Below, in pieces: positions 11,560 through 20,952 of a stretch of 64,000 nucleotides of DNA (positions within the stretch are counted from its first letter, which is position 1; each line of letters starts with the position of its first letter). The DNA lies in contig CAKZZD010000009.1 in assembly GCA_937886715.1 (NCBI GenBank), positions 62,001 to 126,000 of the forward strand. The letters are read 5' to 3'. The notes beneath the pieces were generated by a model. It ran no database searches. It was not told where the DNA came from and was given only the letters and a program-made list of their open reading frames with translations. Both the position numbers and the translations under genes were made by a program. The DNA is from an uncultured Bacteroidales bacterium. GTDB lineage: Bacteria > Bacteroidota > Bacteroidia > Bacteroidales > P3.

Positions 11560-14085
11560 ATGGTATCTGAAAACGAAAAAATCATCCGCGTCGACATAGA
11601 GCAGACGATGAAGTCGGCCTATATCGACTATGCCATGTCGGTCATCGTGGCGCGAGCCTTGCCCGATGTGCGCGACGGCTTTAAGCCGGTGCACCGCCGC
11701 ATACTGTATTCGATGAACGAGAACGGCATCCTCTACAACACGCCAACCAAGAAATGTGCCCGTATCGTGGGCGATGTGATGGGTAAATACCACCCCCATG
11801 GCGATTCGTCGATCTATGGCGCTTTGGTCCGCCTGGCCCAGGATTGGTCGATGCGCTACACGCTGGTCGACGGCCAGGGTAACTTCGGCTCGATCGACGG
11901 CGACTCGCCCGCAGCCATGCGTTACACCGAGGCTCGCCTGCGCCAGATCAGCAACGAGCTTGTGGCCGACATCGACAAGGACACGGTCGACATGGTGCCC
12001 ACCTACGACAACGAAGGTGAGGAGCCGTCGGTGCTGCCCGCCAAGATTCCCAACCTGCTGGTCAACGGCTCGAACGGCATCGCCGTGGGTATGGCCACTA
12101 ATATGCCCACGCACAACTTGCGTGAGGTGCTCGACGGCTGCATGGCCTATATCGACAACCGCGACATCACCATCGACGAGCTGATGCAGTATGTCAAAGC
12201 TCCTGACTTCCCGCTGGGAGGCACCATCTACGGCTACAACGGCGTGCGCGAAGCCTATACCACCGGCCGCGGCAGCATCGTGCTCCGTGCCGACACCGTG
12301 ATCGAGGAAGACGCTAAGGGCCACAACATGATCGTGGCCACGACGATCCCCTACGGCGTCAACAAGAGCGAGATGATCAAGAAGCAGGCCAACCTGGTGA
12401 AGGAAGGCAAAATCGAAGGGATCACCGACATCCGCGACGAGAGCGACAAGGACGGAATCCGTGTGGTCTATGTGCTGCGCCACGATGTGGTGCCCAACGT
12501 GGTCCTCAACAAGCTGTTCCAGCTGAGCGAGCTGCAGTCGTCGTTTGCCGTCAACAATATCGCCCTGGTGCACGGTCGCCCGAAGCTGCTCAACCTGAAA
12601 GAGCTGATCGCATACTTCATTGAGCATCGCGAGGATGTGGTCACCCGCCGCACCCGTTTCGAGATGGACGAGGCCATGAAGCGCGCCCACATCCTGGAAG
12701 GCCTGCTCCGTGCTATCGACATCATCGACGAGATCGTGGCGCTGATCCGCGCTTCGAAGACGCCCGACGAAGCCCGCCAGGGACTGATGGACAAGTACCA
12801 GTTCAGCGAGGTGCAGGCTCGTGCCATCGTCGACATGCGTCTGGCCCAGCTGACAGGCTTGCAGCACCAGAAGCTGCAGGATGAATATGACGAGCGCTTG
12901 CGCTTCATCGAACGTTGCAAGGAGATTCTTGGCGACCACAATGTGCTGATGGAAGTGATCAAGGGCGAGCTGCAGGAAATACGCGAAAAATACGGCGACG
13001 ACCGCCGCACGACGATAAAATACGACGCTGCCAACTTCCGCATCGAGGACACCATACCCGACGAGCAGGTGGTGATCACCATCTCGCACAAGAGCTATAT
13101 CAAGCGCACCCCGCTGAGCGAATACCGCACGCAGATGCGCGGTGGCGTCGGATCGAAGGGCAGCTCGGTGCGCAGCGAAGATTTCGTCGAGCATATTTTC
13201 ACCTGCACCAACCACAACTATCTGCTTTTCTTCACCGAGAAGGGCCGCTGCTACTGGATGCGCGCCTTTGAGGTGCCTGAGGGTGAGAAGAACTCGAAAG
13301 GCCGTCCGATATTGAATGTGATCAACATCGAACCCGACGACAAGGTGAAGGCCTATGTCAACGTGGCCACGCTGAGCGACGCCGAGTATGTGGGCTCGCA
13401 TTTCATCGTGATGTGCACCAAAAATGGTATCGTCAAGAAGACTCCTCTCGAGGCCTATTCGCGTCCGCGCACCAATGGCATCATCGCCATCGGCATCCGC
13501 GAGGGCGACGAACTGGTGACCGCCCGTTTGACCGACGGCGACAGCTATCTGTTGATAGCTTCGAAGAAGGGCAAGGTGACTGTCTGCAACGAGAACGAAT
13601 ACCGCCAGATGGGTCGTGGAGCTAGCGGCGTGAAGGGCATTTCGCTCGACGGCGAGGACGACGGCGTGATCGACATGTTGGCCCTGAACGATCCCGACGA
13701 GAACCTGCTCGTGGTGTCGGAGCACGGCTACGGCAAGCGTTCGCAGCTGAAGGAATATCCCGCCACTCTGCACCGCGGCGGCAAGGGCGTCAAAGCCATG
13801 CATGTGACCGACAAGACCGGCCCGCTGGTGGCTGTGACCAACGTCAATGACGATCATGACCTGATGATCATCAACCGTTCCGGCATCACCATCCGCTTGC
13901 GTGTGAGCGACCTGCGCGTCCTGGGACGTGCTACACAGGGAGTGAAACTGATCGACCTGCGCGGCAAGGACTACATCGCGTCGATCACCACCGTGCCCAC
14001 CGACGAAGAAGCTACCGATGCCCCGGAAGGTGAAAATAATGCCGAGGTAAGCAATAATACCGTCGAAAGCGACACTAAAGAGTAA
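11560..14085 (+). CDS. gyrA: DNA gyrase subunit A
   Basis: 841 residues, full length. It has the breakage-reunion domain with the catalytic Tyr122 in AAMRYTEARL, the GVNKSEMIKKQANLVKEGK tower region, and six C-terminal beta-pinwheel repeats with a GyrA box-like segment (QMRGGVGSKG). Gyrase A cuts and rejoins DNA with GyrB to introduce negative supercoils. The ATG at 11560 (MVSENEKI) is chosen because the six bases before it begin with TTG. The quinolone-pocket segment is HPHGDSSIYGALV, so the residue aligned with E. coli Asp87 is Gly (codon 11818-11820) while Ser83 is conserved. A secreted TPR gene follows after 38 bases. Confidence 0.97.
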   Translation: MVSENEKIIRVDIEQTMKSAYIDYAMSVIVARALPDVRDGFKPVHRRILYSMNENGILYNTPTKKCARIVGDVMGKYHPHGDSSIYGALVRLAQDWSMRYTLVDGQGNFGSIDGDSPAAMRYTEARLRQISNELVADIDKDTVDMVPTYDNEGEEPSVLPAKIPNLLVNGSNGIAVGMATNMPTHNLREVLDGCMAYIDNRDITIDELMQYVKAPDFPLGGTIYGYNGVREAYTTGRGSIVLRADTVIEEDAKGHNMIVATTIPYGVNKSEMIKKQANLVKEGKIEGITDIRDESDKDGIRVVYVLRHDVVPNVVLNKLFQLSELQSSFAVNNIALVHGRPKLLNLKELIAYFIEHREDVVTRRTRFEMDEAMKRAHILEGLLRAIDIIDEIVALIRASKTPDEARQGLMDKYQFSEVQARAIVDMRLAQLTGLQHQKLQDEYDERLRFIERCKEILGDHNVLMEVIKGELQEIREKYGDDRRTTIKYDAANFRIEDTIPDEQVVITISHKSYIKRTPLSEYRTQMRGGVGSKGSSVRSEDFVEHIFTCTNHNYLLFFTEKGRCYWMRAFEVPEGEKNSKGRPILNVINIEPDDKVKAYVNVATLSDAEYVGSHFIVMCTKNGIVKKTPLEAYSRPRTNGIIAIGIREGDELVTARLTDGDSYLLIASKKGKVTVCNENEYRQMGRGASGVKGISLDGEDDGVIDMLALNDPDENLLVVSEHGYGKRSQLKEYPATLHRGGKGVKAMHVTDKTGPLVAVTNVNDDHDLMIINRSGITIRLRVSDLRVLGRATQGVKLIDLRGKDYIASITTVPTDEEATDAPEGENNAEVSNNTVESDTKE

Positions 14086-14123
14086 ACAAACATACAATAA
14101 TCACCAAACAAATTTGAATTAAG

Positions 14124-15347
14124 ATGAAGAAACTTAGCATGATTCTGGCTCTCACGGCGCTCACCATCGGCGCCAGCGCTCAGACGCTGAATGTGCAGAG
14201 TGCCATCCAGGATTTGAAAAAGAACTACCTCAAAAAGGCCAAGGCCGAAATCGACGCTGCCTGTGAGCATGAGTCGACCAAGGACGATGCCAAGACGTGG
14301 TGCTACAAGGGTTTGATATATAGCCGCATCGGCGGTGAAGCCACCAACCCCAAGTCGAAATTCAAAGACCTTGCCCCCGACTGGGCCGAGCAGGCTTATG
14401 CCGCCGCCCTCGAGTGCAAGCGCCTCGACACCAAGAACGAGTATGCCGACGAGAACAACTCGGTGCTGCGCTTTGTGGGCAACGAGTACTATTCGCGTGC
14501 CACCGAGGCCTACAACAAGCAGAACTATTCCGAGGCTATGCAGTTGGCCGACAAGGCTATCGAGATGTACACCACCTCGGGCGATTCCAAGTTTGCCGGC
14601 GAGTCGACCTACATTGCTGGTATCAGCGCCAAGGCCCTCAAGGACAACGAGAACTTGAAGAAGTATTTCAACAACCTGGTGCGCAAGCGTACCGACAAGC
14701 AGTATGTCTACCGCACCCTCTTCAACACCTACAAAGAGGAAGGCAACAAGGACCAGGCCATGAAGATCGCCAACAGCTATCTCAAGAACCGTAAGGACGA
14801 CTACAATGCCTATCTGCTGATGGCTGAAGGCTACCTCCTGAACGAGAACCTTGAGAAGGGTAAGGAGATGATCAACGAAGCCCTCAACCGCACCAAGGAT
14901 TCCGCCATGCTGTACCCCCAGATTCTCGGCCTTGCCGCCCAGATACTTGAGAACATGCAGGACTATGAAGGTGCCGAAGCCAAGTATCAGGAGTCGCTGA
15001 CCCTGAACCCCACCCAGTTTGATGCCAACTTCGGCATGGGCAAGATGGTCTACAACCGCGCTATCGACAAGCTTGAGGCCGCCAACAAGGTGCCCGAAAC
15101 CGACGAGTCGGGCCTGTATGACAAGCTCCTGGCCGAATCGAACGAGTTCTTCAGCAAGTCGATACCTTACTTCACTGCCGCAATCAGCTATATCGATAAC
15201 CTGACCGACGCCAATGCCAAGGCTATGCAGCGCGCCAACCTGTTCAACTGCCTCACCGCCCTGAATCAGGTCTACGCCCGCCTGGAGCGCTACGACGATC
15301 TGAAGGCTGTCAAGGCCCGTATCGAAGAGATCCAGAAGGCCCAATAA
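14124..15347 (+). CDS. Secreted TPR-repeat protein
   Basis: 407 residues with a signal peptide (MKKLSMILALTALTIGASA-Q). It has at least five degenerate tetratricopeptide helices spread over residues 100-400 (NYSEAMQLADKAIEMY, KDQAMKIANSYLKN, NLEKGKEMINEALN, YEGAEAKYQESLTLNPTQFDA, RYDDLKAVKARIEEI). No lipobox, so probably periplasmic. It lies 38 bases after gyrA and is likely co-transcribed; I believe this gyrA-TPR order recurs in other Bacteroidota. Scaffold function is inferred from TPRs only. Confidence 0.88.
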   Translation: MKKLSMILALTALTIGASAQTLNVQSAIQDLKKNYLKKAKAEIDAACEHESTKDDAKTWCYKGLIYSRIGGEATNPKSKFKDLAPDWAEQAYAAALECKRLDTKNEYADENNSVLRFVGNEYYSRATEAYNKQNYSEAMQLADKAIEMYTTSGDSKFAGESTYIAGISAKALKDNENLKKYFNNLVRKRTDKQYVYRTLFNTYKEEGNKDQAMKIANSYLKNRKDDYNAYLLMAEGYLLNENLEKGKEMINEALNRTKDSAMLYPQILGLAAQILENMQDYEGAEAKYQESLTLNPTQFDANFGMGKMVYNRAIDKLEAANKVPETDESGLYDKLLAESNEFFSKSIPYFTAAISYIDNLTDANAKAMQRANLFNCLTALNQVYARLERYDDLKAVKARIEEIQKAQ

Positions 15348-15374
15348 GAATCAGTTGACAATGCCTATAATAAT

Positions 15375-15401
15375 GCGGCCGCGCCCAAAAGGCGCGGCCG
15401 C
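15375..15401. terminator. Bidirectional terminator between the TPR gene and the dehydrogenase
   Basis: An 11-bp perfect GC stem (GCGGCCGCGCC with its complement, loop CAAAA) lies between two convergent genes. The trailing T-tract is weak. Confidence 0.6.
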
Positions 15402-15428
15402 TGTCATATTATTAACAACACAAAAAAA

Positions 15429-16361
15429 TTATCGTCCGAGATATTGGTCGACATGTTCAAAAACGATGTCGGCCCTTGTCGCGAAGCTCTCTTCGGTGGC
15501 AAAGGCCACATGTGGTGTCAGCACGCAATTCTTGGCATTGATCAGCGGATGGTCGGTGGCCAGCGGTGGTTCCTGCTCGAAGACGTCAAATGCAGCACCT
15601 GCGATACGCCCCTGGTTCAGGGCCTCTGCAACAGCGGCAATGTCGCAAACAGGACCGCGTGCGGTGTTGACCAGCATGGCAGTAGGCTTCATCATGGACA
15701 GTTCTCTGCTCCCGATCAGGCCCCGTGTCTGGTCGGTCAGCGGAACGTGCAGCGTGACAATGTCGCTCTGCTGCAGCAACGCTTCCAGCGTCACATATTC
15801 GACACCCATGCTTGCCACCTCTGGGCGCATGCTCCAGCTGTAGGCCAAAACACGGCAGCCAAAAGCCTTGAGAAGCCGGATGGTGGCCGTGCCGATGGCA
15901 CCGGTGCCCACTACACCGACGGTTTTGCCATACAGTTCCCGCCCCAGGAATCCGCCGCGTCCTTGGCCTTGGCGGATGGCGACATTCATTTCGCTCACCT
16001 TCCTTAGCACGTCGATCATCATTCCGACGGCCAGTTCGCTCACTGCCGTAGTGGAATAGCCGGCCGCATTCTGCACTTCTATGTGGTGCTCTTTGCAGTA
16101 GGCCAAGTCGATGTGGTCCAGTCCGGTGAATGCCACGCTGATGTATTTCAGTTGATGGCAGCGGCTCAACACTGTTGACGGAATCTTGATGTTGCTGACA
16201 ATCGCGATATCGGCATCGCCCATGCGTTCGACGATTGCCGCTTCGTCCTCGCGGCGATCCATGTAGTATGAGAAATTGTGGTTGAGGGCAGCGTAGTGCG
16301 CTTTAAGGGACTCAAAATGTTCGCGGCTGATGCCGAGTGGCTCTATGCATACTATGTTCAT
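15429..16361 (-). CDS. D-2-hydroxyacid dehydrogenase family protein
   Basis: 310 residues. It has an N- and C-terminal flavodoxin-like catalytic domain wrapped around an NAD-binding domain (residues about 100-285) with GVVGTGAIGTATI. The catalytic trio is visible: Arg in NTARGPVCD, Glu in FDVFEQEPP and His in LTPHVAFAT. It reduces 2-keto acids (glycerate, lactate or related) with NADH; the exact substrate cannot be told. The start is the ATG ending at 16361 (MNIVCIEPLG). It follows the flavin reductase after 15 bases, in a dnaA-led minus-strand unit. Confidence 0.9.
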   Translation of the reverse strand: MNIVCIEPLGISREHFESLKAHYAALNHNFSYYMDRREDEAAIVERMGDADIAIVSNIKIPSTVLSRCHQLKYISVAFTGLDHIDLAYCKEHHIEVQNAAGYSTTAVSELAVGMMIDVLRKVSEMNVAIRQGQGRGGFLGRELYGKTVGVVGTGAIGTATIRLLKAFGCRVLAYSWSMRPEVASMGVEYVTLEALLQQSDIVTLHVPLTDQTRGLIGSRELSMMKPTAMLVNTARGPVCDIAAVAEALNQGRIAGAAFDVFEQEPPLATDHPLINAKNCVLTPHVAFATEESFATRADIVFEHVDQYLGR

Positions 16362-16376
16362 AATCAAATGTTTTTA

Positions 16377-16949
16377 TTATTTACGTCGGGGCTTTTTCAC
16401 ACTGAATCCGAAACCGCCAATCTTTTCGCCCAGCGAGTAGTATTTTCCGTGTGAAAAGGCCATCGGGCCTGCATGGTTAAGCTGAAACTGGCCTGTCGAC
16501 TTGTCAATCAGGCTCTCTTCGGCGTAGACGGCCACCACGTTGGCGATGAACATGTCGTGGGTGCCGAGCCTTTTCACCTCGACCACTCGGCATTCGATGT
16601 TCAGCGGACTCTCTTCGATGATGGGGGCTTTCACCACTTGGCCCACTCCGGGGGTCAAGCTCATTTCGCGGAACTTGTTGCAGTCGCGGCCACTCCGCAC
16701 CCCGCACCAGTCGGTTTGCCGTGCCAGTTCGCTGGTTGTCAGGTTGATCACGAATTCGCCTGTGCGCATGATCAGGCCGTGGCTGTGCCGTTCTGGCCTC
16801 ACCGATATATAGCACATGGGCGGGTCACTGCAAATAGTGCCCGTCCATGCGATGGTGATGATGTTGTAGTTCTCGGGCCCGTCGCCGCAGCTGACCATGA
16901 CGGCCGGCAGCGGATAGATCATAGTGCCCGGTTTGAACGCAACCTTCAT
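16377..16949 (-). CDS. Flavin reductase-like FMN-binding protein
   Basis: 190 residues in the flavin reductase/DIM6 split-barrel family. The N-terminus MKVAFKPGTMIYPLPAVMVSCGD and the segments NIITIAWTGTICSDPPMCYISVRPERHSHGLI and GEFVINL form the FMN-binding half-barrel typical of NADH:FMN oxidoreductase-like proteins. Its ATG overlaps the dnaA stop by four bases, so it is translationally coupled to dnaA, an odd partner. Substrate and electron acceptor are unknown. Confidence 0.88.
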   Translation of the reverse strand: MKVAFKPGTMIYPLPAVMVSCGDGPENYNIITIAWTGTICSDPPMCYISVRPERHSHGLIMRTGEFVINLTTSELARQTDWCGVRSGRDCNKFREMSLTPGVGQVVKAPIIEESPLNIECRVVEVKRLGTHDMFIANVVAVYAEESLIDKSTGQFQLNHAGPMAFSHGKYYSLGEKIGGFGFSVKKPRRK

Positions 16950-18415
16950 TCTTTGAAGCGTTTCTCAAGTTCGTCCACCATGTTGCGCATATAGCGGTCG
17001 GTCTGGCGCAGGTTCTCGATGGTCTTGATGGCATGGAGCACGGTGGCGTGGTCCTTGTTGCCGCATTGCAGGCCAATCACTGCCAGCGACGATTTGGTGA
17101 TCTTCTTCGAGAAGTACATTGACAGTTGGCGAGCCTGCACGATCTCTCGCTTGCGCGAGGTGGCCTGGATGATGTCCACCGGCAGGTCGAGGTAGTCGCA
17201 CACCACCTTCTGGATATAGTCGATGGTGATTTCTCGCGCGCTGCTCTGCACATATTTGTTGATCATCTGCTTTGTCAGGTCGAGGGTGATCTCCTTTTTG
17301 TTCAGCGAGCTCTGTGCGATGAGGGAAATCAGGGCGCCTTCGAGCTCACGCACGTTCGAGTTGATATTGTATGCGATGTATTCGATTACGTCGTCGGCCA
17401 TTTCGATGCCGTCGTTCTGCAGTTTTTGTCTGAGGATGTTCTTGCGCGTTTCCACATCCGGCGACTGCAAGTCGGCGCTGAGACCCCACTTCAAACGCGA
17501 GATTAGTCGGGGTTCCAATCCCTGCAGCTCGCCAGGAGCCTTGTCGGAGGTGATGATGATCTGGCAGTTGCGCTGGTGCAGATGATTGAAGATGTGGAAG
17601 AAAGCTTCCTGAGTGCGCTGTGCCTTGCCGGCCCAGAACTGGATGTCGTCGACAATCAGCACGTCAATCATCTCGTAGAAGTGTATGAAGTCGTTTGTCG
17701 TGCCCGAGCGGCCAGCTTCGGCATACTGCTGCATGAACTGCTCCGAGGTGACATACAGCACGGTAGCATCGGGGTGCAGTTCTTTGGTTTTCAGTCCGAT
17801 GGCGTTGGCCAAATGGGTCTTGCCCAATCCCACATTGCTGTAGAGCAGCAGGGGGTTGAACGAGGTCTGGCCCGGCTTTTCTGCCACGGCGTATCCGGCC
17901 GATCTGGCCAGGCGGTTGCAGTCGCCCTCGACAAAGTTCTCCAGCGTATAGCTTGAGCTCAGCTGCGAGTTGATGCGGCGTTTCTGTATGCCCGGAATCA
18001 CGAACGGGTCGGGAATCTCGCGCGCGTTATCTTTATTAATATTTACGGGGATGCTCACCAGGGGGTTCTGCGAGGTGCGGCGGTTGTGCGACGGCAGCGT
18101 GGTGACGATCGGGTCGCTCGGGATGGTCTGGTCCATCACAATGCTGTATTTCAGCATGCCGTTGGGGCCCAGCTGCATGCGTATCACGCGCTTCAGCAGG
18201 TCGACATAGTGGTCTTCTATCCATTCATAGAAGAACTGGCTCGGCACCTGCACAATCAGCGTGCTTCCGTCGAGTTGTATCGGGACGATCGGCACGAACC
18301 ATGTGTCGAACACTTTCTTGTTTTCGGGGCCCAAAGCGTCTTTTATCACCTCAAGGCAGTTTGCCCATACTCTTTTGTATTCTTCCTCCATCATATTGGC
18401 GTTTCGTTTCTCCAT
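16946..18415 (-). CDS. dnaA: Chromosomal replication initiator DnaA
   Basis: 489 residues. Domain I (residues 1-90) is followed by a low-complexity linker, then the AAA+ domain with Walker B VLIVDDIQFW, sensor II RELEGAL, and the DnaA C-terminal helix-turn-helix with signature CGNKDHATVLHAIK. The Walker A reads YSNVGLGKTHL; the first invariant Gly of GxxxxGKT is Ser here. DnaA melts the origin and starts replication. The ATG ending at 18415 is used (MEKRNANMMEEEYKRVW); later in-frame ATGs are possible. Downstream coupling to a flavin reductase is unusual. Upstream is the long AT-rich gap that may be oriC. Confidence 0.96.
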   Translation of the reverse strand: MEKRNANMMEEEYKRVWANCLEVIKDALGPENKKVFDTWFVPIVPIQLDGSTLIVQVPSQFFYEWIEDHYVDLLKRVIRMQLGPNGMLKYSIVMDQTIPSDPIVTTLPSHNRRTSQNPLVSIPVNINKDNAREIPDPFVIPGIQKRRINSQLSSSYTLENFVEGDCNRLARSAGYAVAEKPGQTSFNPLLLYSNVGLGKTHLANAIGLKTKELHPDATVLYVTSEQFMQQYAEAGRSGTTNDFIHFYEMIDVLIVDDIQFWAGKAQRTQEAFFHIFNHLHQRNCQIIITSDKAPGELQGLEPRLISRLKWGLSADLQSPDVETRKNILRQKLQNDGIEMADDVIEYIAYNINSNVRELEGALISLIAQSSLNKKEITLDLTKQMINKYVQSSAREITIDYIQKVVCDYLDLPVDIIQATSRKREIVQARQLSMYFSKKITKSSLAVIGLQCGNKDHATVLHAIKTIENLRQTDRYMRNMVDELEKRFKE

Positions 18416-18900
18416 TTTCAATCACTTACGTGTGGTGCTTGTTCATTTCTCTGTTTGCAAATATCAACAATTCTTTTGTCCTGAAATTTGAAAAAAAAAT
18501 TTGCAATTTTCTGAAATATTAAGTAAAGATTCACCGCACTTTCGACCCTCTCCCAAAACCGATTTTTTCGCAAATGCTTATTTTACAGAAAAAAATCCTC
18601 TTTACCCCCTTGCCGGAAGCTCTCGTAATATACCACTTTTTTTTCAAACATTAAAAAAAATGATGACGAATTTACTTTCTTTCGGCCTTTTGGTTGATAA
18701 GTTATTAGACGATTGTAAACCATTGCGTTGTGTGTTGATATTTTTTGCAAAGTGCATATATTCAGCATGTTGCGCTAAAGGTTTGAAAATCAAAAGCACT
18801 TTATCCAAGCTGTTTTCATAAGTGATTATTTTTCAGTTTCGTTTCGTTTTTATGCACTAAATCGCGTTGATAATTATTTCCAATTTGGGCCATTTTCGGT
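18416..18900. other. Candidate replication origin region upstream of dnaA
   Basis: This is a strongly AT-rich stretch with no credible gene, next to dnaA. It contains DnaA-box-like words: TTATCCAAG at 18801-18809, the complement of TTATCAA at 18694-18700 and of TTATCAACG at 18865-18873. None is a perfect TTATNCACA. The remaining part of the gap (18901-19405) has repeat copy B, a G-rich tract and the ridA promoter. Origin identity is inference from location and base composition. Confidence 0.3.
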
Positions 18901-19041
18901 TTTGAAAAAGTGACCTGATTTGACTCTGTAGATTGTCGAGGTAAGGGTGCCGGAGGAGAACGGAGGCGGCTGTGCCCAAGGAGAGCAAGGGTTGTTGCGG
19001 ATGCGCACGATCTCAGCTACTGGTTTTGTACGATTGATCAC

Positions 19042-19090
19042 CGACTGTTGTACGAACATTTTTCGTACAACAGTCGTACATCAGTTGGAC
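19042..19090. repeat. Inverted repeat, copy B of dispersed family
   Basis: Arms 19042-19056 and 19062-19076 form a perfect 15-bp stem around the same CATTT loop as copy A. The right flank (CGTACATCAGTTGGACAAG) matches the flank of copy A read in reverse with one change, so the homologous unit is longer than the hairpin. A GTTGGAGGGG tail follows. Confidence 0.85.
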
Positions 19091-19363
19091 AAGGGTTGGA
19101 GGGGCTATGGGGAGGGATGGGGTGCGGCGCTGGTCAAATTGGGGGCGGGGGCGATGCATCGGGGGTGACGGTTGCGTGGCGAGGGGGGATGGCCGTCAGG
19201 CGCATTATTGTCAAGACAGGGACGGTTGGGGGCGGTGCGGGATTCGTGAGGCTGCGGGTGAGGGTGGAGGAATTGCGGAAGATAATATATTGGTACTCAT
19301 TATTATATTATATATGGCGGATGTTTTTTTGTCAAATAATGCTGCTATATCAAAAAAAAATTG

Positions 19364-19371
19364 TAAATTTG
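19364..19371 (+). promoter_or_regulatory. -7 box for the ridA-acd-etf operon
   Basis: TAAATTTG 34 bases before the ridA ATG. No -33 element at the standard distance. Confidence 0.5.
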
Positions 19372-19405
19372 CAGTCTTAAACGAAATATATAAATCACTG
19401 ATATC

Positions 19406-19783
19406 ATGAAGAAAATCATCAACACTACGAAAGCTCCTGCAGCCATCGGACCCTACAGCCAGGCTGTTCAGGCAGGAAACACTTTGTACATTTCGGGCCA
19501 GGTGCCCATCGATCCCGCCACGGGCATGCTGGCCGAAGGCGGCATTGTTGAGCAGACCGAGCAGGTTTTCAAGAACATCAAGGCCATTCTCGACGAGGCC
19601 GGTTTCACCTTCGACGACGTGGTGAAGAGCACATGTCTGCTTGCCACGATGGACTATTTCAAGCCGATGAACGAGGTGTATGCCAAATATTATGGCCACG
19701 ATTGTCCCGCCCGTGCCGCTTTCGCGGTGGCAGGCCTGCCGATGGGCGCCATGGTCGAGATTGAGACGATTGCTGTTAAATAA
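19406..19783 (+). CDS. ridA: RidA family reactive enamine/imine deaminase
   Basis: 125 residues, normal length. Family signatures: TTKAPAAIGPYSQAV at the N-terminus, LYISGQVPIDPATG, and CPARAAFAVAGLPMGAMVEIE containing the catalytic Arg. RidA hydrolyses 2-aminoacrylate and related enamines produced by PLP enzymes. It is the first gene of a plus-strand run into acyl-CoA dehydrogenase and ETF, separated by 27 bases. In this setting it may simply share the promoter. Confidence 0.95.
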   Translation: MKKIINTTKAPAAIGPYSQAVQAGNTLYISGQVPIDPATGMLAEGGIVEQTEQVFKNIKAILDEAGFTFDDVVKSTCLLATMDYFKPMNEVYAKYYGHDCPARAAFAVAGLPMGAMVEIETIAVK

Positions 19784-19810
19784 TGCACTAACACAATAAC
19801 AATCAAGAAT

Positions 19811-20950
19811 ATGGATTTTAGCTACACGAAGCAGGAGGAGCTGTTCCTGCAGATGATCAGAGAGTTTGCTGAGAAGGAAGTGAAACCGCTGGCCGCCGAG
19901 GTCGACGAGGAGGAGCGCTTCCCGATGGAGACAGTGCAAAAGATGGCCAAGATCGGCCTGATGGGTATTCCCATTCCCGTGCAGTACGGCGGTGCCGGCG
20001 GCACGAATATCATGTATGGTATGGCTGTTGAGGAGCTGAGCCGCGTGTGCGCCACCACGGGCGTCATCCTGTCGGCCCACACTTCGCTGTGCTGCGCTCC
20101 CATTCTGGAGGCCGGCACCGAGGAGCAGAAGATGAAGTATCTGCCCAAACTGGCCAGCGGCGAGTGGATTGGCGCTTTCGGCCTGACCGAGCCTAATGCC
20201 GGTACCGACGCTGCCGGACAGCAGACCGTTGCCGTCGAGGACGGTGACAGCTGGGTGCTCAACGGAAGCAAGATTTTCATCACCAACGGCAGCTACGCCA
20301 ATGTGTTCATTATCATCGCCATGACCGACAAGAGCCTGGGCACTAAGGGCATCAGCGCCTTCATCGTCGAGAAGACCGACCCCGGCTTCAGCATCGGCAA
20401 GAAGGAGAAGAAGATGGGTATCCGCGGCAGCGCCACTACGGAGCTGATTTTCGAGGATTGCCGCATCCCGAAGGACCGCCAGTTGGGTCAGCTCGGCAAA
20501 GGCTTCGGCCTGGCCATGAAGACCCTCGACGGTGGCCGTATCGGTATCGCCTGCCAGGCTTTGGGTATTGCCCAGGGCGCCATGGACGAGACGATCAAAT
20601 ACACTAAAGAGCGCAAGCAGTTTGGCCGTTCGATCAGCCAGTTCCAGAACACGCAGTTCCAGATGGCCGACCTCGAGACCAAGGTGCAGGCAGCCCGTCT
20701 GCTCTGCCGCAGCGCCCACTACAAGAAAGACCACGGCATCCCCTACAGCGCCGATGCCGCTATGGCCAAGCTGTTTTCAGCCGAAACCGCTATGGAGGTG
20801 ACCACCAAGGCCGTCCAGTTCCACGGTGGCTACGGCTACACCCGCGAGTATCCTGTCGAGCGCATGATGCGCGATGCCAAGATCACCGAGATCTACGAAG
20901 GCACCAGCGAAGTGCAGCGTATGGTGATTGCCGGTAAATTGTTCAAATAA
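19811..20950 (+). CDS. Short-chain (butyryl-CoA type) acyl-CoA dehydrogenase
   Basis: 379 residues, typical for the family. FAD-binding and substrate motifs are present: FGLTEPNAGTDAAGQQT, SKIFITNGSYANVFI, RIGIACQALGIAQGAMDE, QFHGGYGYTREYPVERMMRDAKITEIYEGTSE, the last containing the catalytic Glu. The N-terminal and active-site sequences resemble butyryl-CoA dehydrogenases that pair with EtfAB, encoded directly downstream here. It could run in the reducing direction (crotonyl-CoA to butyryl-CoA) during fermentation or in oxidation. Chain-length preference is inference. Confidence 0.93.
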   Translation: MDFSYTKQEELFLQMIREFAEKEVKPLAAEVDEEERFPMETVQKMAKIGLMGIPIPVQYGGAGGTNIMYGMAVEELSRVCATTGVILSAHTSLCCAPILEAGTEEQKMKYLPKLASGEWIGAFGLTEPNAGTDAAGQQTVAVEDGDSWVLNGSKIFITNGSYANVFIIIAMTDKSLGTKGISAFIVEKTDPGFSIGKKEKKMGIRGSATTELIFEDCRIPKDRQLGQLGKGFGLAMKTLDGGRIGIACQALGIAQGAMDETIKYTKERKQFGRSISQFQNTQFQMADLETKVQAARLLCRSAHYKKDHGIPYSADAAMAKLFSAETAMEVTTKAVQFHGGYGYTREYPVERMMRDAKITEIYEGTSEVQRMVIAGKLFK

Positions 20951-20952
20951 TT

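Noticed and set aside
11557..14097. 846-codon minus-strand frame opposite gyrA
   Set aside because: Shadow of the gyrA frame; composition lacks any protein-like pattern.
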